Of a stretch of DNA of 12,688 nucleotides, positions 1-8,420 are shown piece after piece. Positions within the stretch are counted from its first letter, which is position 1. Every line of letters begins with the position of its first letter. The stretch lies in assembly GCA_007116915.1 (NCBI GenBank), contig SKHQ01000088.1:1-12688 (forward strand), given 5' to 3'. The notes under the pieces were generated by a model that was not told the origin of the DNA, made no database searches, and worked only from the letters and a program-made list of their open reading frames with translations. This DNA is from Candidatus Methanomethylophilaceae archaeon (GTDB lineage Archaea; Thermoplasmatota; Thermoplasmata; Methanomassiliicoccales; Methanomethylophilaceae). Made by a program: the position numbers and the translations under genes.

Positions 1-134
1 CCAAGGGTGGATCGTACCGCATCGGCCACTGCGCGAGCGGCGGCGATGTTGTTGTACTGCGCCTCTTTGTCCTTGCTTCTCTCGGTGCCCTCTTTGAGCA
101 CGATTACTGGTTGGTTTCCCATGCCATATGCCAT
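1..134 (-). CDS. Thermosome (group II chaperonin) subunit, N-terminal fragment
   Basis: Only the first 44 codons are present; the gene runs off the left edge. The translation begins MAYGMGNQPVIVLKEGTERS and continues through an NNI-AAARAVADAVRSTLG segment. This is the start of archaeal thermosome subunits, where the N-terminal strand is followed by the first equatorial helix and the ATP-binding loop (the TLGPKGMDK region, cut here after TLG). Thermosomes are ATP-driven cytosolic double-ring folding chambers of about 540-550 residues per subunit. The start at 134 is supported by an AGGAGG Shine-Dalgarno sequence (145-150) ten bases upstream. A second in-frame ATG lies four codons in. The gene follows icd on the same strand but has its own promoter-like box at 178-185. 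Alpha versus beta subunit cannot be decided from this fragment. Confidence 0.93.
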   Translation of the reverse strand, partial: MAYGMGNQPVIVLKEGTERSKDKEAQYNNIAAARAVADAVRSTL

Positions 135-177
135 GTATAACTGTCCTCCTTGACTAGTTTGGATAATTTTGTTCTTC

Positions 178-185
178 TATAATAA
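178..185 (-). promoter_or_regulatory. TATA box candidate for the thermosome gene
   Basis: On the minus strand the box reads TTATTATA, preceded by an A-rich stretch (GCAAAACG) that could serve as a BRE. A transcript starting about 25 bases downstream (near 155) would have a short leader holding the AGGAGG at 145-150. Position and spacing fit an archaeal promoter; the assignment is by eye. Confidence 0.5.
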
Positions 186-238
186 CGTTTTGCTAAGCTG
201 ATAGCTCAAAGTGATAATCGCTGGACCATGGTGGAATA

Positions 239-1450
239 TCAGGCCTTGAAGCCTTCCTTGTAGCCTTTCCACTTCTCCTCTAGTCCAGGGTCCTTGACGT
301 TGTCGAGGACGTAATGAGCGTAGGCGGCGCCGTCCGCGCCGTCGCTACGGCCGGTCATCACCAGACGTTTCTCGAACTGGCCACAGACATCCAGTGCCAT
401 CTCCAGGCGCTGCGACTCCACTGTCTTGCCGATGTGGTTGAGGAGCATCGCCGCGGCCTTTATCATCGATGACGGGTCGGCGTACTGCGCCCGTCCTTCG
501 TCCACCATGCGCGGAGCGGAGCCGTGTATGGCCTCGAACATGGCGTAACGCTTGCCGATGTTGGCGCTGCCGGCGGTACCGACGCCACCTTGGATCTGCG
601 CCGCCTCATCGGTGAGAATATCGCCGTAAAGGTTGGGCATGACCATCACCTTGAAATCCTTCGCACGGTAGGGGTCGAGGAGCTTGGCGGTCATGATGTC
701 TATGAACCAGTCGTCCCATTTCACCTCTGGGTATTCCTTGGCGATCTGCTCGGCGATATCCAGGAACTTGCCGTCGGTGGCCTTGACCACGTTGGCCTTT
801 GTGACCACCGACACCTTGCCCATGGCGTTGCGGCGTGCATAGTCGAAAGCGAGACGTATTATGCGCTCCGAACCCTGCTTGGTCGTGACGCAGAAATCGA
901 TGGCTATGTCGTCGTCCACGTCCACACCCTGACTGCCCAATGCGTAGGAGCCTTCGGTGTTCTCACGGAAGAATACCCAGTCTATGCCCTGCTCCGGTAT
1001 CTTGACGGGACGCACGTTGGCGAAAAGGTCTAGATGCTTCCTCATCGCCACGTTCGCACTCTCGATGTTCGGCCAGGGGTCGCCCTTCTTCGGCGTGGTG
1101 GTCGGACCTTTGAGCACGACGTGACACTTCTTCAACTCCTCCAGGACGTCGTCCGGGATCGGTTTCATGACCTTGACGCGGTTCTCTATGGTGAGGCCGT
1201 CGATGGTACGTATCTCAACCTTACCGGAGGCGATCTCATCCGCCAGGAGGTTTTCGAGAACGGTCTGCGCATGCGCGGAGATGAACGGCCCGATGCCGTC
1301 GCCGCCGCAGACGCCGATGATTATCCTATCCACTGAGCCGTAGTCAATCCAGTCGGCAGCCGATTTCATCATCTCGACGCGGGCGAGCTGCTGCTCGAGA
1401 ACCTCGCCGAAATGCTCCATCGCTGCTAGAGTCTTGTCGCTAAAGGCCAT
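239..1450 (-). CDS. icd: Isocitrate dehydrogenase
   Basis: 403 residues, close to the roughly 416 of E. coli ICDH, in the isocitrate/isopropylmalate dehydrogenase fold. It oxidatively decarboxylates isocitrate to 2-oxoglutarate in the cytosol, supplying glutamate synthesis and a TCA segment. Family residues visible: the substrate loop ESANVAMRK with S131, N133 and R137; R147; FRENTEG with R162; Y169; K218 in TKANV; and metal-binding D251, D277 and D281 (NLYGDILTDEAA). The ANIG-x2-YAMFEAIHGSAP stretch (296-313) resembles ICDH more than isopropylmalate dehydrogenase. After HGSAP come R314 and M315, where NADP enzymes usually carry Lys-Tyr and NAD enzymes Asp-Ile, and the following loop is slightly longer; cofactor choice is therefore unclear. 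The start at 1450 follows a GAGGG-like ribosome site. It lies 54 bases after the radical SAM gene on the same strand, so read-through is possible. A homoisocitrate or other paralogue is a less likely alternative. Confidence 0.88.
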   Translation of the reverse strand: MAFSDKTLAAMEHFGEVLEQQLARVEMMKSAADWIDYGSVDRIIIGVCGGDGIGPFISAHAQTVLENLLADEIASGKVEIRTIDGLTIENRVKVMKPIPDDVLEELKKCHVVLKGPTTTPKKGDPWPNIESANVAMRKHLDLFANVRPVKIPEQGIDWVFFRENTEGSYALGSQGVDVDDDIAIDFCVTTKQGSERIIRLAFDYARRNAMGKVSVVTKANVVKATDGKFLDIAEQIAKEYPEVKWDDWFIDIMTAKLLDPYRAKDFKVMVMPNLYGDILTDEAAQIQGGVGTAGSANIGKRYAMFEAIHGSAPRMVDEGRAQYADPSSMIKAAAMLLNHIGKTVESQRLEMALDVCGQFEKRLVMTGRSDGADGAAYAHYVLDNVKDPGLEEKWKGYKEGFKA

Positions 1451-1477
1451 GATTATCCCTCGCTCATAAAGGGTACC

Positions 1478-1485
1478 TATTATTT
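1478..1485 (-). promoter_or_regulatory. Weak TATA-like box before icd
   Basis: The minus strand reads AAATAATA. Its centre lies about 31 bases from the icd start, giving a transcript with a leader of only a few bases, too short to include all of the GAGGG site. Sequence match is modest; icd may instead be read through from the upstream gene. Confidence 0.3.
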
Positions 1486-1504
1486 CAAGAATTTCCGTAT
1501 CCGT

Positions 1505-2275
1505 TCAAAAGGCATTGCGAATTACCAGGCCCAGAGAGGATGCCGACTCCTTGAATCTGATGACGCATGACGGAGTGGCGGCCGTCACACCTACCGCCCG
1601 TAAGGGCGCTGGGTCCGTCCCTTTGTTCAGTGTATCCACCATCACCATGGCGACGCCGGTCTTGGCGATGGCTTCTGCAAGCTCCACCTCCTGTCCTTCG
1701 ATCAGCGACAGAAGAGGACCCACCATCACAAAAACCTCGACACCTGCTTCGCACAGTCCCTTTACGGCGTCCAACCGTCTCTGCGGCAAAGGGGCACCAG
1801 GCTCAAGACTTAGTGATGCTGTTTCGGAAAGATTGGTTATCGTAATGCCGACCTCCGCCTTGTCCAAGAGATCGATGTCCCGCAGCACGAGGTCGGATTT
1901 GGTGTGGACACAATATTCCAGAGAAGCATCCCTGAGTATCCTGAGGCAGCCACGGGTGAGTCGGGCCTCCTCCTCCAATGGTTGGTAGGGGTCGGTGGAT
2001 GTCCCTATGCCCACGACGCCCTTCACCGAACCGACCTCCTTCTCCAGAAGACGGAGCAACCCGCGTTTGGGCAGAGCTGCAGTCCATCCGTCCACAGGGG
2101 TGTGGAGAAGGGCGGGCGCATAACAATAAAGGCAACCATGGGAGCAGCCGCGATAAGGGTTCAATGCGAAATCGAGACCGGGGAGGCGGGAAGGTGAGAG
2201 GGCACGGGAGCAGGGAGCCTCCTCCCTGCGACGTACACCGATGTCAGCGAAGGCATGGAGATCAGATGAAGTCAT
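1505..2275 (-). CDS. Radical SAM protein of the spore photoproduct lyase-like family (COG1533)
   Basis: 256 residues. The radical SAM cluster motif CX3CX2C is at C44, C48 and C51 within NPYRGCSHGCLYCYAP, the form typical of SplB-like proteins; it should bind a [4Fe-4S] cluster and cleave S-adenosylmethionine. Further family signatures are GTSTDPYQPLE (91-101), the LTRGCLRIL helix, and TKSDLVLRDIDLL (125-137). The family is named for DNA photoproduct lyase, but most members, including this one, have no proven substrate. Other cysteines are C22, C110, C122, C175 and C237; which, if any, relays a hydrogen atom cannot be told by eye. The start at 2275 overlaps the end of nre by 14 bases and has a strong AGGAGG four bases upstream, so translation is very likely coupled to nre. 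That context suggests, but does not prove, a DNA repair role. Family confidence is high, specific function low. Confidence 0.9.
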   Translation of the reverse strand: MTSSDLHAFADIGVRRREEAPCSRALSPSRLPGLDFALNPYRGCSHGCLYCYAPALLHTPVDGWTAALPKRGLLRLLEKEVGSVKGVVGIGTSTDPYQPLEEEARLTRGCLRILRDASLEYCVHTKSDLVLRDIDLLDKAEVGITITNLSETASLSLEPGAPLPQRRLDAVKGLCEAGVEVFVMVGPLLSLIEGQEVELAEAIAKTGVAMVMVDTLNKGTDPAPLRAVGVTAATPSCVIRFKESASSLGLVIRNAF

Positions 2276-3545
2276 CCAACCTCCTCTGCGTCAGCATGTC
2301 CTTCAATATCCCCGAGTTGCGTATCCAACGGTCCCGGGGTATGTCCATGGTGCGGTCCACATGCTGTAGGGCCTGCTCCAAGGTCTCATAACGGTACGGC
2401 AGGGTGGTCAGGGCGGCACGCACGTTCTCACGGACGTTCCAAACCCCGACGGGCATGATGTATCCCGGATGGGCCTCACGGAATATGACCGCCCCCGCCT
2501 GACGGCGTTCGTTGATCAACAGTTCGTTGACAGCCATCCGGGCGGCGTAATAGCAACCACCGATACGGGCGTACTCCTTACGTCCATCGAAGAACTCGTG
2601 GTCGGAAACCATTGACACCTCGCGGCCGTAGGGGTTCCAGGTGGTGTTCGGATACCAGGCCTCGATGAGTTCATACCTCCAGCTACAAGGCATCAACATG
2701 ACGCACCAACGGTTGTCCAGCTCCTCCCACTGGTAGATGCGGAAGTCGTCGATGGTGGGGTTGTGTTTAGTGCTGGAAAGCAGATGTTGTCCGACCGTGT
2801 CGTCCACTGCCGTTATGGACCATCGCGTCGGTACGAACCTCCTCCTTTTGCCGACACCCAAGGTTCCCACCGACAGGGCCTTCTGGATGTCGGATATCAT
2901 AACCCCTTCGTGATAGAGACGGACGACCGCCTCCGTGGCCTTGAGGTCGGTATCGTTGTAGGCCTTCTCCATATCTCGTTGAAAATAACCGTTGCCCATC
3001 CTCATACCCGTCAAAGGGGCGGACGGTCCGAAGGGCTGCACCTCGTCATCGAGCACCAGCCTTCCTGCCGGACGACGGCTGAATGACGCCTCCAGCTCGG
3101 TGGGGTCGCGCATTAGGGCCATCTCCTGGACCTGGTCCACTATCCTGCCGCCGGATGCGAAATCACGGGCATCGATGCGGTGCATACCGCGCACCATGCT
3201 GTAACGGAAATCAACGATCTCATCGATGCTCTTCCCCACCCATCTCTCCGGGGTGTCCAACAAAGACGTGTCCCCCATCAACGGCGGTAGTAAAGGTCCG
3301 ATCTCCACCTTGGGGTAACCGTAACGTCCGACGAAAACCGCCGGCGGCGAACAACCTGCCAGCTCCTTACCTTCGACCAGACGCATGCTGCGGCTTTGGG
3401 AATGGAACTTGACCATCAAAGGACAACGTTCTTTTCCACAGAGCATCTTCGATCCCTTGCAGACCACGCATAGACCGGGAGCCACCTTGGAGCCCTCAGG
3501 CTCTTTGAAAACGTCTTGGAAGCCTTTGGCGACCGTGGCCTGCAT
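2262..3545 (-). CDS. nre: Archaeal DNA repair protein Nre, with zinc finger and PIP box
   Basis: 427 residues, full length for the Nre (NreA/NreB) family found across archaea. In Haloferax, NreA acts with UvrABC against mitomycin C damage and binds the sliding clamp PCNA through a C-terminal PIP motif. Visible here: an N-terminal C4 zinc-binding motif CX2CX6CX4C at C26, C29, C36 and C41; the family core, including a VGRYGYPKV segment (72-80) and a GRREVSM/HEFFDGRKEYARIGGCYYAAR-like central region; and a C-terminal QRRLDDFI (420-427) matching the PIP consensus Q-x2-hydrophobic-x2-aromatic-hydrophobic. The start at 3545 sits about 24 bases after a TATA-like box, suggesting a leaderless or nearly leaderless transcript. 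Its stop lies inside the downstream radical SAM gene, so the two form one operon. The biochemical activity of the family core is not established. NreA versus NreB subtype is not resolved here. Confidence 0.9.
   Translation of the reverse strand: MQATVAKGFQDVFKEPEGSKVAPGLCVVCKGSKMLCGKERCPLMVKFHSQSRSMRLVEGKELAGCSPPAVFVGRYGYPKVEIGPLLPPLMGDTSLLDTPERWVGKSIDEIVDFRYSMVRGMHRIDARDFASGGRIVDQVQEMALMRDPTELEASFSRRPAGRLVLDDEVQPFGPSAPLTGMRMGNGYFQRDMEKAYNDTDLKATEAVVRLYHEGVMISDIQKALSVGTLGVGKRRRFVPTRWSITAVDDTVGQHLLSSTKHNPTIDDFRIYQWEELDNRWCVMLMPCSWRYELIEAWYPNTTWNPYGREVSMVSDHEFFDGRKEYARIGGCYYAARMAVNELLINERRQAGAVIFREAHPGYIMPVGVWNVRENVRAALTTLPYRYETLEQALQHVDRTMDIPRDRWIRNSGILKDMLTQRRLDDFI
2280..2285 (-). promoter_or_regulatory. 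Ribosome-binding site inside nre that fixes the radical SAM start
   Basis: AGGAGG is formed by two arginine codons near the end of nre and lies four bases before the ATG at 2275. It decides the start and shows that the radical SAM gene is translated from the nre transcript. The same codons encode part of the C-terminal PCNA-binding motif of Nre. Confidence 0.8.
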
Positions 3546-3565
3546 ATCACTTCATACGTTTCATT

Positions 3566-3573
3566 GATAAATG
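3566..3573 (-). promoter_or_regulatory. TATA box candidate for nre
   Basis: The minus strand reads CATTTATC preceded by TAAAAGG, a plausible BRE. The box centre lies about 24 bases from the nre start codon at 3545, the spacing of a leaderless archaeal promoter. It falls in the 56-base gap after the C25 peptidase gene, so nre need not depend on that gene's transcript. Confidence 0.5.
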
Positions 3574-3601
3574 CCTTTTACGGGAGGTCAGCGAAGGTTC
3601 C

Positions 3602-6600
3602 TCATCTGCGGTTTCTATGCATGGATGCCAGGTGAAGTGCTGACAGCCTCTCGGCGGCGAGAGCCGAGCGGCGGCGATGCTCCTCATGACCTATTTCACC
3701 GAGAGCGAGCAGTTCGTCCAATTCCTCAAGCTCCTGTCGCAGCAGATACTGCGCCTCGAGCTCGGCCTCCGTCATCACGTTTGAGCCCTTCTCAGGAGGC
3801 AGGAACTGGGCATCGAGACGGGAACGTCTCAACCTCCAGATAAGGAAAGACAACAGAGGGATGGCGATTATCATAGTGAGCAACTGCGGAGTCATCCATT
3901 CCATGTCATAACCTTGGGATTCGCCGAACTCCACCAGGACCTCACTGGCCATCCTGATCGCTTCCTGCAAGGCCTCTAAGCCCATCTGGGCGTATTCCCA
4001 ACCGGCCTCAGCCATCGGACCCAGTAATACAACGGTCACGTTCCACAGCTCTTCCACCGTCTCCGACGTCTCATTGGCTAGCATCATGAACACGGCCAGG
4101 TTGAACGAAACCATGACGGGGAAGGAATATAAGGCGGACAATATCAGGTCCAACCCCTCCAGTGGCTGCGCAGTCTGAGCATCATCGGACAAGGATGGTC
4201 CGCTCTCGCCTATGATGTTGGACACCGTCAAATAATAGGAGTAGTTCTGTCCCGGGACCAGACCTTGACGGTCATTGTACTGCAGCTTGGTTGTATTGCC
4301 TATCTTCGTCCAGGTGCCTTCACCGTCGCTACGGTACACGTTATAGACCAACGGAGACTCCTCCACGGGATATCCCCCGTCATCGAAGGGTTTCTCCCAG
4401 GTCAATGCATTGAACACCCCCAGCCAATTGGCCTCACCGGTGGCCTGCAGGTTGATGGGCCTCCCAGGCACGGTCAGGGTGGCAGTGGAGAATGTGATTG
4501 TGTCGCTGAAGGCCCTTCCCGCCAGATCCCTGCCCTCCACTGTCAGCGTGAATCCCTGCGGGTTTTCCAGGTCAAGGTCGGGAGTGAATCGTATGGTACC
4601 GTTCACAGTCCAGGTGGTGTTGCCGATGATGCGGTGACCGTCGTCATCCCTGAGGACGACCTGCACCGAGTCCCTATCCACCTTGGTGACCAGATCGTAA
4701 AGAAGCAGCATCGGTCTATCGAACAACAGGTCATCTTGTCCCTCCGTCGGTGAGGACCACTGCAGGTCGGGTACATTGTCGCTGACGGTGATGTCCATGG
4801 TACGTGTGAGGTTCACATCGGCCACATCGTCGTATGCCCAGATGCTTATGGAATGAGTGCCCTCATCCAGGAGGATGCTTGCCTCTTTGCTTGAACCCGT
4901 GAGTGTGTCCACGCCGGCAACGCTGTAGCCAAAGGTGTAATCGCCTCCGCCCCAAACGTCCCATGTTATTGTCGCAGGACTGCCGGCATGTCCGTTGCGC
5001 GGGGAGGTGAAGTCTAGGATCGGCAGCTCGTCCCCTATCACCAGACCGATGGATGATTCGGCGCGGTTACCGATGGCATCGTAGGCTATGACCTCAACGA
5101 TATGATATCCATTTGAGAGACCGGTGAAGGTACGGTGGCCCGTCCCGGTCACGTCCACTGTTGCACCGCCGTCGATGCGCATTAACACCCGGTCAATACC
5201 GCTACCTTCGTCGCTGACGTTCCACCACAATGTCGGTGACATGCCGACCAGAGGATGGCCGGGCGGTGTGTCGATGATTATCTGCGGAGGAGCGTGATCC
5301 ACCTGCACCGTGACGCTGGCGGAGGCGTTGTTACCCGCCATGTCGTGGACCGTGACTCTGATCACGACCTCACCGTTTTCAAGATCTACGGTAAGGTTCC
5401 GGGCTGCTGCACTCAGATTGTGTTCCGTGCCATTGGCGGAGAGGATTATGTGCGATATACCTGAGGAATCCAATCCGGGGTCGTAGGTGGACCAGCGGAT
5501 GTCCCATGATTCATGGTCTATAAGGCCGCCGTCACGTGGCGTTGATATCGTCACCGTAGGCGCCACGGTATCCACGAAGAACGCCTTCCTGGCGAAACTG
5601 TAGTTACCGTCCTGGTCATAGGCCCTCAGCCTAAGGATCTGTTGCCCTTCCTGCAGACCGGAGGACTGTGCAGTGGCGGATGTGGTGTTCAGGAACTGCC
5701 CGTCGTTGATGCTGTACGAGTAATTGCTGAGATTGGAGTCGTCCTCCATCTCCCATTGCAACAGCGGTGCGGAGTTGTTTATATAGAACGTTGCCGGAGA
5801 AGTTATGGTGACATTGGGCAGCTGGACGAGGTAGTCTATCTCCAGGTCGAGTATGCCGAGGTTGCCCCGGGTGCTGTATGCTTTGACGGTGACATTGTTC
5901 TCCCCGAACGACAAGCAAAGATCACCGGCCTGTGTCAACGGTGACAGTAGTGTGCAATAGGCTCCGGAGTTGACGCTGGCGCTGTACGTCGTTATGCCTG
6001 AGACCGCCGTTGCACTCAGGTTCATGACATCGTTCGATGCGGCGGTGGGAGGATTGACTCCGATGAATTCAGGGGCGTCGTTTATGTTATCTTCCCGGGG
6101 TGATGGGTCCTCGCCCTCTCCTCCGAGCAGATATTCGTCCTCATCGGAAATGTCGCTCCACCAGTTGTTCAACCAGACGTTTGCGCCTTGATTCCATACC
6201 TGCTCTCCCTTCACCCGTACGACGGTACCGTTGTTCTCCACGAAACTGTTGTCCATGAATGTGCTGCCATCATCCTGCACCGAGACGGCGTAGCCGCTGG
6301 AACGGGAGAATATGTTGTTCCTCACCTCTAATACGGACTGTTCTGAGATGATACCGTTGCCGTTGCCGTTGACGAAGCTGTTGTTCTCCACCAGCACATC
6401 TGCATCACTCACCTCCACGCCGATGGTGTTGTCGATGAGGATGTTGTCCTGCAATATTGATAAGCTATCAACGAGACGGATGGCTACGTCCTTGCCCCGG
6501 AAGGTGTTGTTGATGACGGTCACGTTGCTGGTGCCGTTGAGTTCTATGCCTATCCCAGAGGAGAGGAACTCATTGCCCTCTATCCTCACATGCAGGGAGG

Positions 6601-8380
6601 TGTTCAAAAGATGGATGGTGCGGAGGGTGTCGTCCTTATATGAGCCGTTGGTGATGATGAAAGGGTTGGCCTCGCTTCCATTACCTTCCCAACCGTTGAT
6701 TTGCGCGAGTACGGTCAACTCTTCATTCCCATCCGCCGTCATCTCCAGGGAAGGAATGACCGCATAACCCCCGACCTTGAGGGCGGGGTCGCCGAGGAGG
6801 TTCAAGGTGGCGTAGACCCACCTGATGTACTGGTTGCTGAGGTTGGCCACCTGGGTTAACTTGGCCTCATGATGTATGTCCCCCAACAGCCCATCGGACT
6901 CGAAGACCAATCCCATGAAGGCCTTGTCATAGAGGTTGGATGGACCTATAGGGTAATTCGGTCCGCTGATATACCAGCCGAAGCGGGAGTTGACTATGTT
7001 GGCGACGGAGTTCTTGTCATCTGCCAGCATAACATTGGAAACACAGGGGTTACGGTCGAAACCGCCGACGTTGCAACCTTGACTGTACCAAATGAAAGGG
7101 GCGGTGTTGTCGATGTTGGCAACATTTGAACTGCGCAGGGTGGCGAGGAAATCATAGTCGCCGTGGCCCATGTTGTTGATGATGTGCGCATCCTCAACCT
7201 CCGCACGGACAGGATTGAAACGTAGTTTCCCATTGTCACGCTCATACAGCTTGGTAACCTCGAAATCATCAGGGACGAACTGCTCATTGGTGTCCTTGAC
7301 ATCCCCTCCCCACACTCGGGAGTCCAGTTTCTCACCCAGGAATAGGACGTTCTTCAGATACCCATCGCCGGCGGTACGGCTCTCGTAGGCGATCACCTTA
7401 TCAACGTAATTGGAGGCGCCGTTCAATGTCGATACCGGCACACGGCCCATGGCCACGTCCACATAGGGATGGAAATCGGTAGACCAATCGACATTGCCGC
7501 CGAAAGCGCCATAATAGATATCGGCCGGGATCTGTTCGGTGTAGTCGCCAGCGGTGATTGTTATCTTGTGAGCAGGTATGACGTTGGCGTCACCTCCCAG
7601 AAGGAGATACTGTATGCCGCTCACATTATGCTGGTGCCATACGAACGCGCGTATGGCCTCGGCCATCCCGCGGTCGGGGAATTGAATCGCCACCTGACTG
7701 GTGGTGACGACATGAGTATCAATACCCAAGGCATCCCTCCACCGCTGCAGACGGTCGAACTCCGGCTTCAATTCGGTGGATGTCACAATCAGCATGTCGT
7801 AGGATGATGATAGCGAGAGTGTTTCGTCCCCTGTCAATGGCAGGGCGTCCGATGACTTTTCGTAGAGGATCTCCACGGTGACCTCTTCATGGAACCATGC
7901 CCTGCCGGATGGATCATAGGATATCGGAGTTACCGATAGCGGCATCAGAGGCACCCCGTTCCTTTCGTATATCGGACCGGAATAGGCCAGGGACGACCCT
8001 GATTCTTGGACCGACGACATCTTACTGTTACCGTAGGACAACGCAGGCAGGTCGAACTCACCGAGGTAGATGGGCTCGGAGCTGGTGATCCTCAGGCCTA
8101 GAAGCGATACCGCGCCGATGGGCAGTTCCACCAATTCACTGGTCATTGGAAGCGCGTAGGCGGAGGAACCCAATGCACCGTAGTACGTCCCCTCCACGCT
8201 GAAAGGCATGTGGGGCGGACCGTCCACCGCCACGGATGAGAACACGTATGTCACGGAATGACTGTGGACCTCCGCCGTGACTGCGGGAGGACTCAATGGA
8301 AAGAGGGTGATGACCAATGCCACCATCAATAGGACGGACAAAAGCCTCTGTGCTCCGACCGCGCCGGTCTGATGCTGCAT
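3602..8380 (-). CDS. Giant secreted C25 (gingipain-type) peptidase with beta-helix, Ig-like, FN3, TM anchor and SHOCT-like tail
   Basis: 1592 residues from the start chosen here. Order: signal peptide (hydrophobic 13-29, likely cleavage after AVTA, 36); beta-rich N-terminal region (37-190); peptidase C25 domain (about 193-532) with catalytic pair H406 (NMGHGDYD) and C436 (SQGCNVGG), 30 apart as in gingipains, ending NLLGDPALKV; a right-handed beta-helix of NosD type (about 555-745, repeated N-N-x-F motifs); about five Ig-like repeats (769-1200); a Big_5-like domain (1203-1300); an FN3 domain (1303-1405); a hydrophobic stretch (1410-1434); a TM helix (1498-1516) followed by RLRRSR; and a cytoplasmic SHOCT-like tail (about 1535-1584). 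About 30 N-x-S/T sequons lie almost all after the peptidase, fitting an exposed glycoprotein. It probably cleaves extracellular protein at the cell surface. The frame stays open to 8464, but a TATA box at 8421-8428 and a GGAG eight bases before 8380 favour the shorter form; ATG 8398 is another option. Substrate is unknown. Confidence 0.88.
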   Translation of the reverse strand: MQHQTGAVGAQRLLSVLLMVALVITLFPLSPPAVTAEVHSHSVTYVFSSVAVDGPPHMPFSVEGTYYGALGSSAYALPMTSELVELPIGAVSLLGLRITSSEPIYLGEFDLPALSYGNSKMSSVQESGSSLAYSGPIYERNGVPLMPLSVTPISYDPSGRAWFHEEVTVEILYEKSSDALPLTGDETLSLSSSYDMLIVTSTELKPEFDRLQRWRDALGIDTHVVTTSQVAIQFPDRGMAEAIRAFVWHQHNVSGIQYLLLGGDANVIPAHKITITAGDYTEQIPADIYYGAFGGNVDWSTDFHPYVDVAMGRVPVSTLNGASNYVDKVIAYESRTAGDGYLKNVLFLGEKLDSRVWGGDVKDTNEQFVPDDFEVTKLYERDNGKLRFNPVRAEVEDAHIINNMGHGDYDFLATLRSSNVANIDNTAPFIWYSQGCNVGGFDRNPCVSNVMLADDKNSVANIVNSRFGWYISGPNYPIGPSNLYDKAFMGLVFESDGLLGDIHHEAKLTQVANLSNQYIRWVYATLNLLGDPALKVGGYAVIPSLEMTADGNEELTVLAQINGWEGNGSEANPFIITNGSYKDDTLRTIHLLNTSLHVRIEGNEFLSSGIGIELNGTSNVTVINNTFRGKDVAIRLVDSLSILQDNILIDNTIGVEVSDADVLVENNSFVNGNGNGIISEQSVLEVRNNIFSRSSGYAVSVQDDGSTFMDNSFVENNGTVVRVKGEQVWNQGANVWLNNWWSDISDEDEYLLGGEGEDPSPREDNINDAPEFIGVNPPTAASNDVMNLSATAVSGITTYSASVNSGAYCTLLSPLTQAGDLCLSFGENNVTVKAYSTRGNLGILDLEIDYLVQLPNVTITSPATFYINNSAPLLQWEMEDDSNLSNYSYSINDGQFLNTTSATAQSSGLQEGQQILRLRAYDQDGNYSFARKAFFVDTVAPTVTISTPRDGGLIDHESWDIRWSTYDPGLDSSGISHIILSANGTEHNLSAAARNLTVDLENGEVVIRVTVHDMAGNNASASVTVQVDHAPPQIIIDTPPGHPLVGMSPTLWWNVSDEGSGIDRVLMRIDGGATVDVTGTGHRTFTGLSNGYHIVEVIAYDAIGNRAESSIGLVIGDELPILDFTSPRNGHAGSPATITWDVWGGGDYTFGYSVAGVDTLTGSSKEASILLDEGTHSISIWAYDDVADVNLTRTMDITVSDNVPDLQWSSPTEGQDDLLFDRPMLLLYDLVTKVDRDSVQVVLRDDDGHRIIGNTTWTVNGTIRFTPDLDLENPQGFTLTVEGRDLAGRAFSDTITFSTATLTVPGRPINLQATGEANWLGVFNALTWEKPFDDGGYPVEESPLVYNVYRSDGEGTWTKIGNTTKLQYNDRQGLVPGQNYSYYLTVSNIIGESGPSLSDDAQTAQPLEGLDLILSALYSFPVMVSFNLAVFMMLANETSETVEELWNVTVVLLGPMAEAGWEYAQMGLEALQEAIRMASEVLVEFGESQGYDMEWMTPQLLTMIIAIPLLSFLIWRLRRSRLDAQFLPPEKGSNVMTEAELEAQYLLRQELEELDELLALGEIGHEEHRRRSALAAERLSALHLASMHRNRR

Positions 8381-8420
8381 GAGGTGCACTCCGTCCATGG
8401 GCTGATTAAGATTTTTGAGA

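Noticed and set aside
524..1336. Long plus-strand open frames opposite isocitrate dehydrogenase
   Set aside because: They mirror the codon pattern of the minus-strand gene, lack ribosome sites and show no family resemblance.
6200..6700. Repeated N-N-x-F coding units that look like a DNA repeat
   Set aside because: They are explained by the protein-level repeat of the beta-helix domain; the DNA copies are diverged, with no CRISPR-like spacing.
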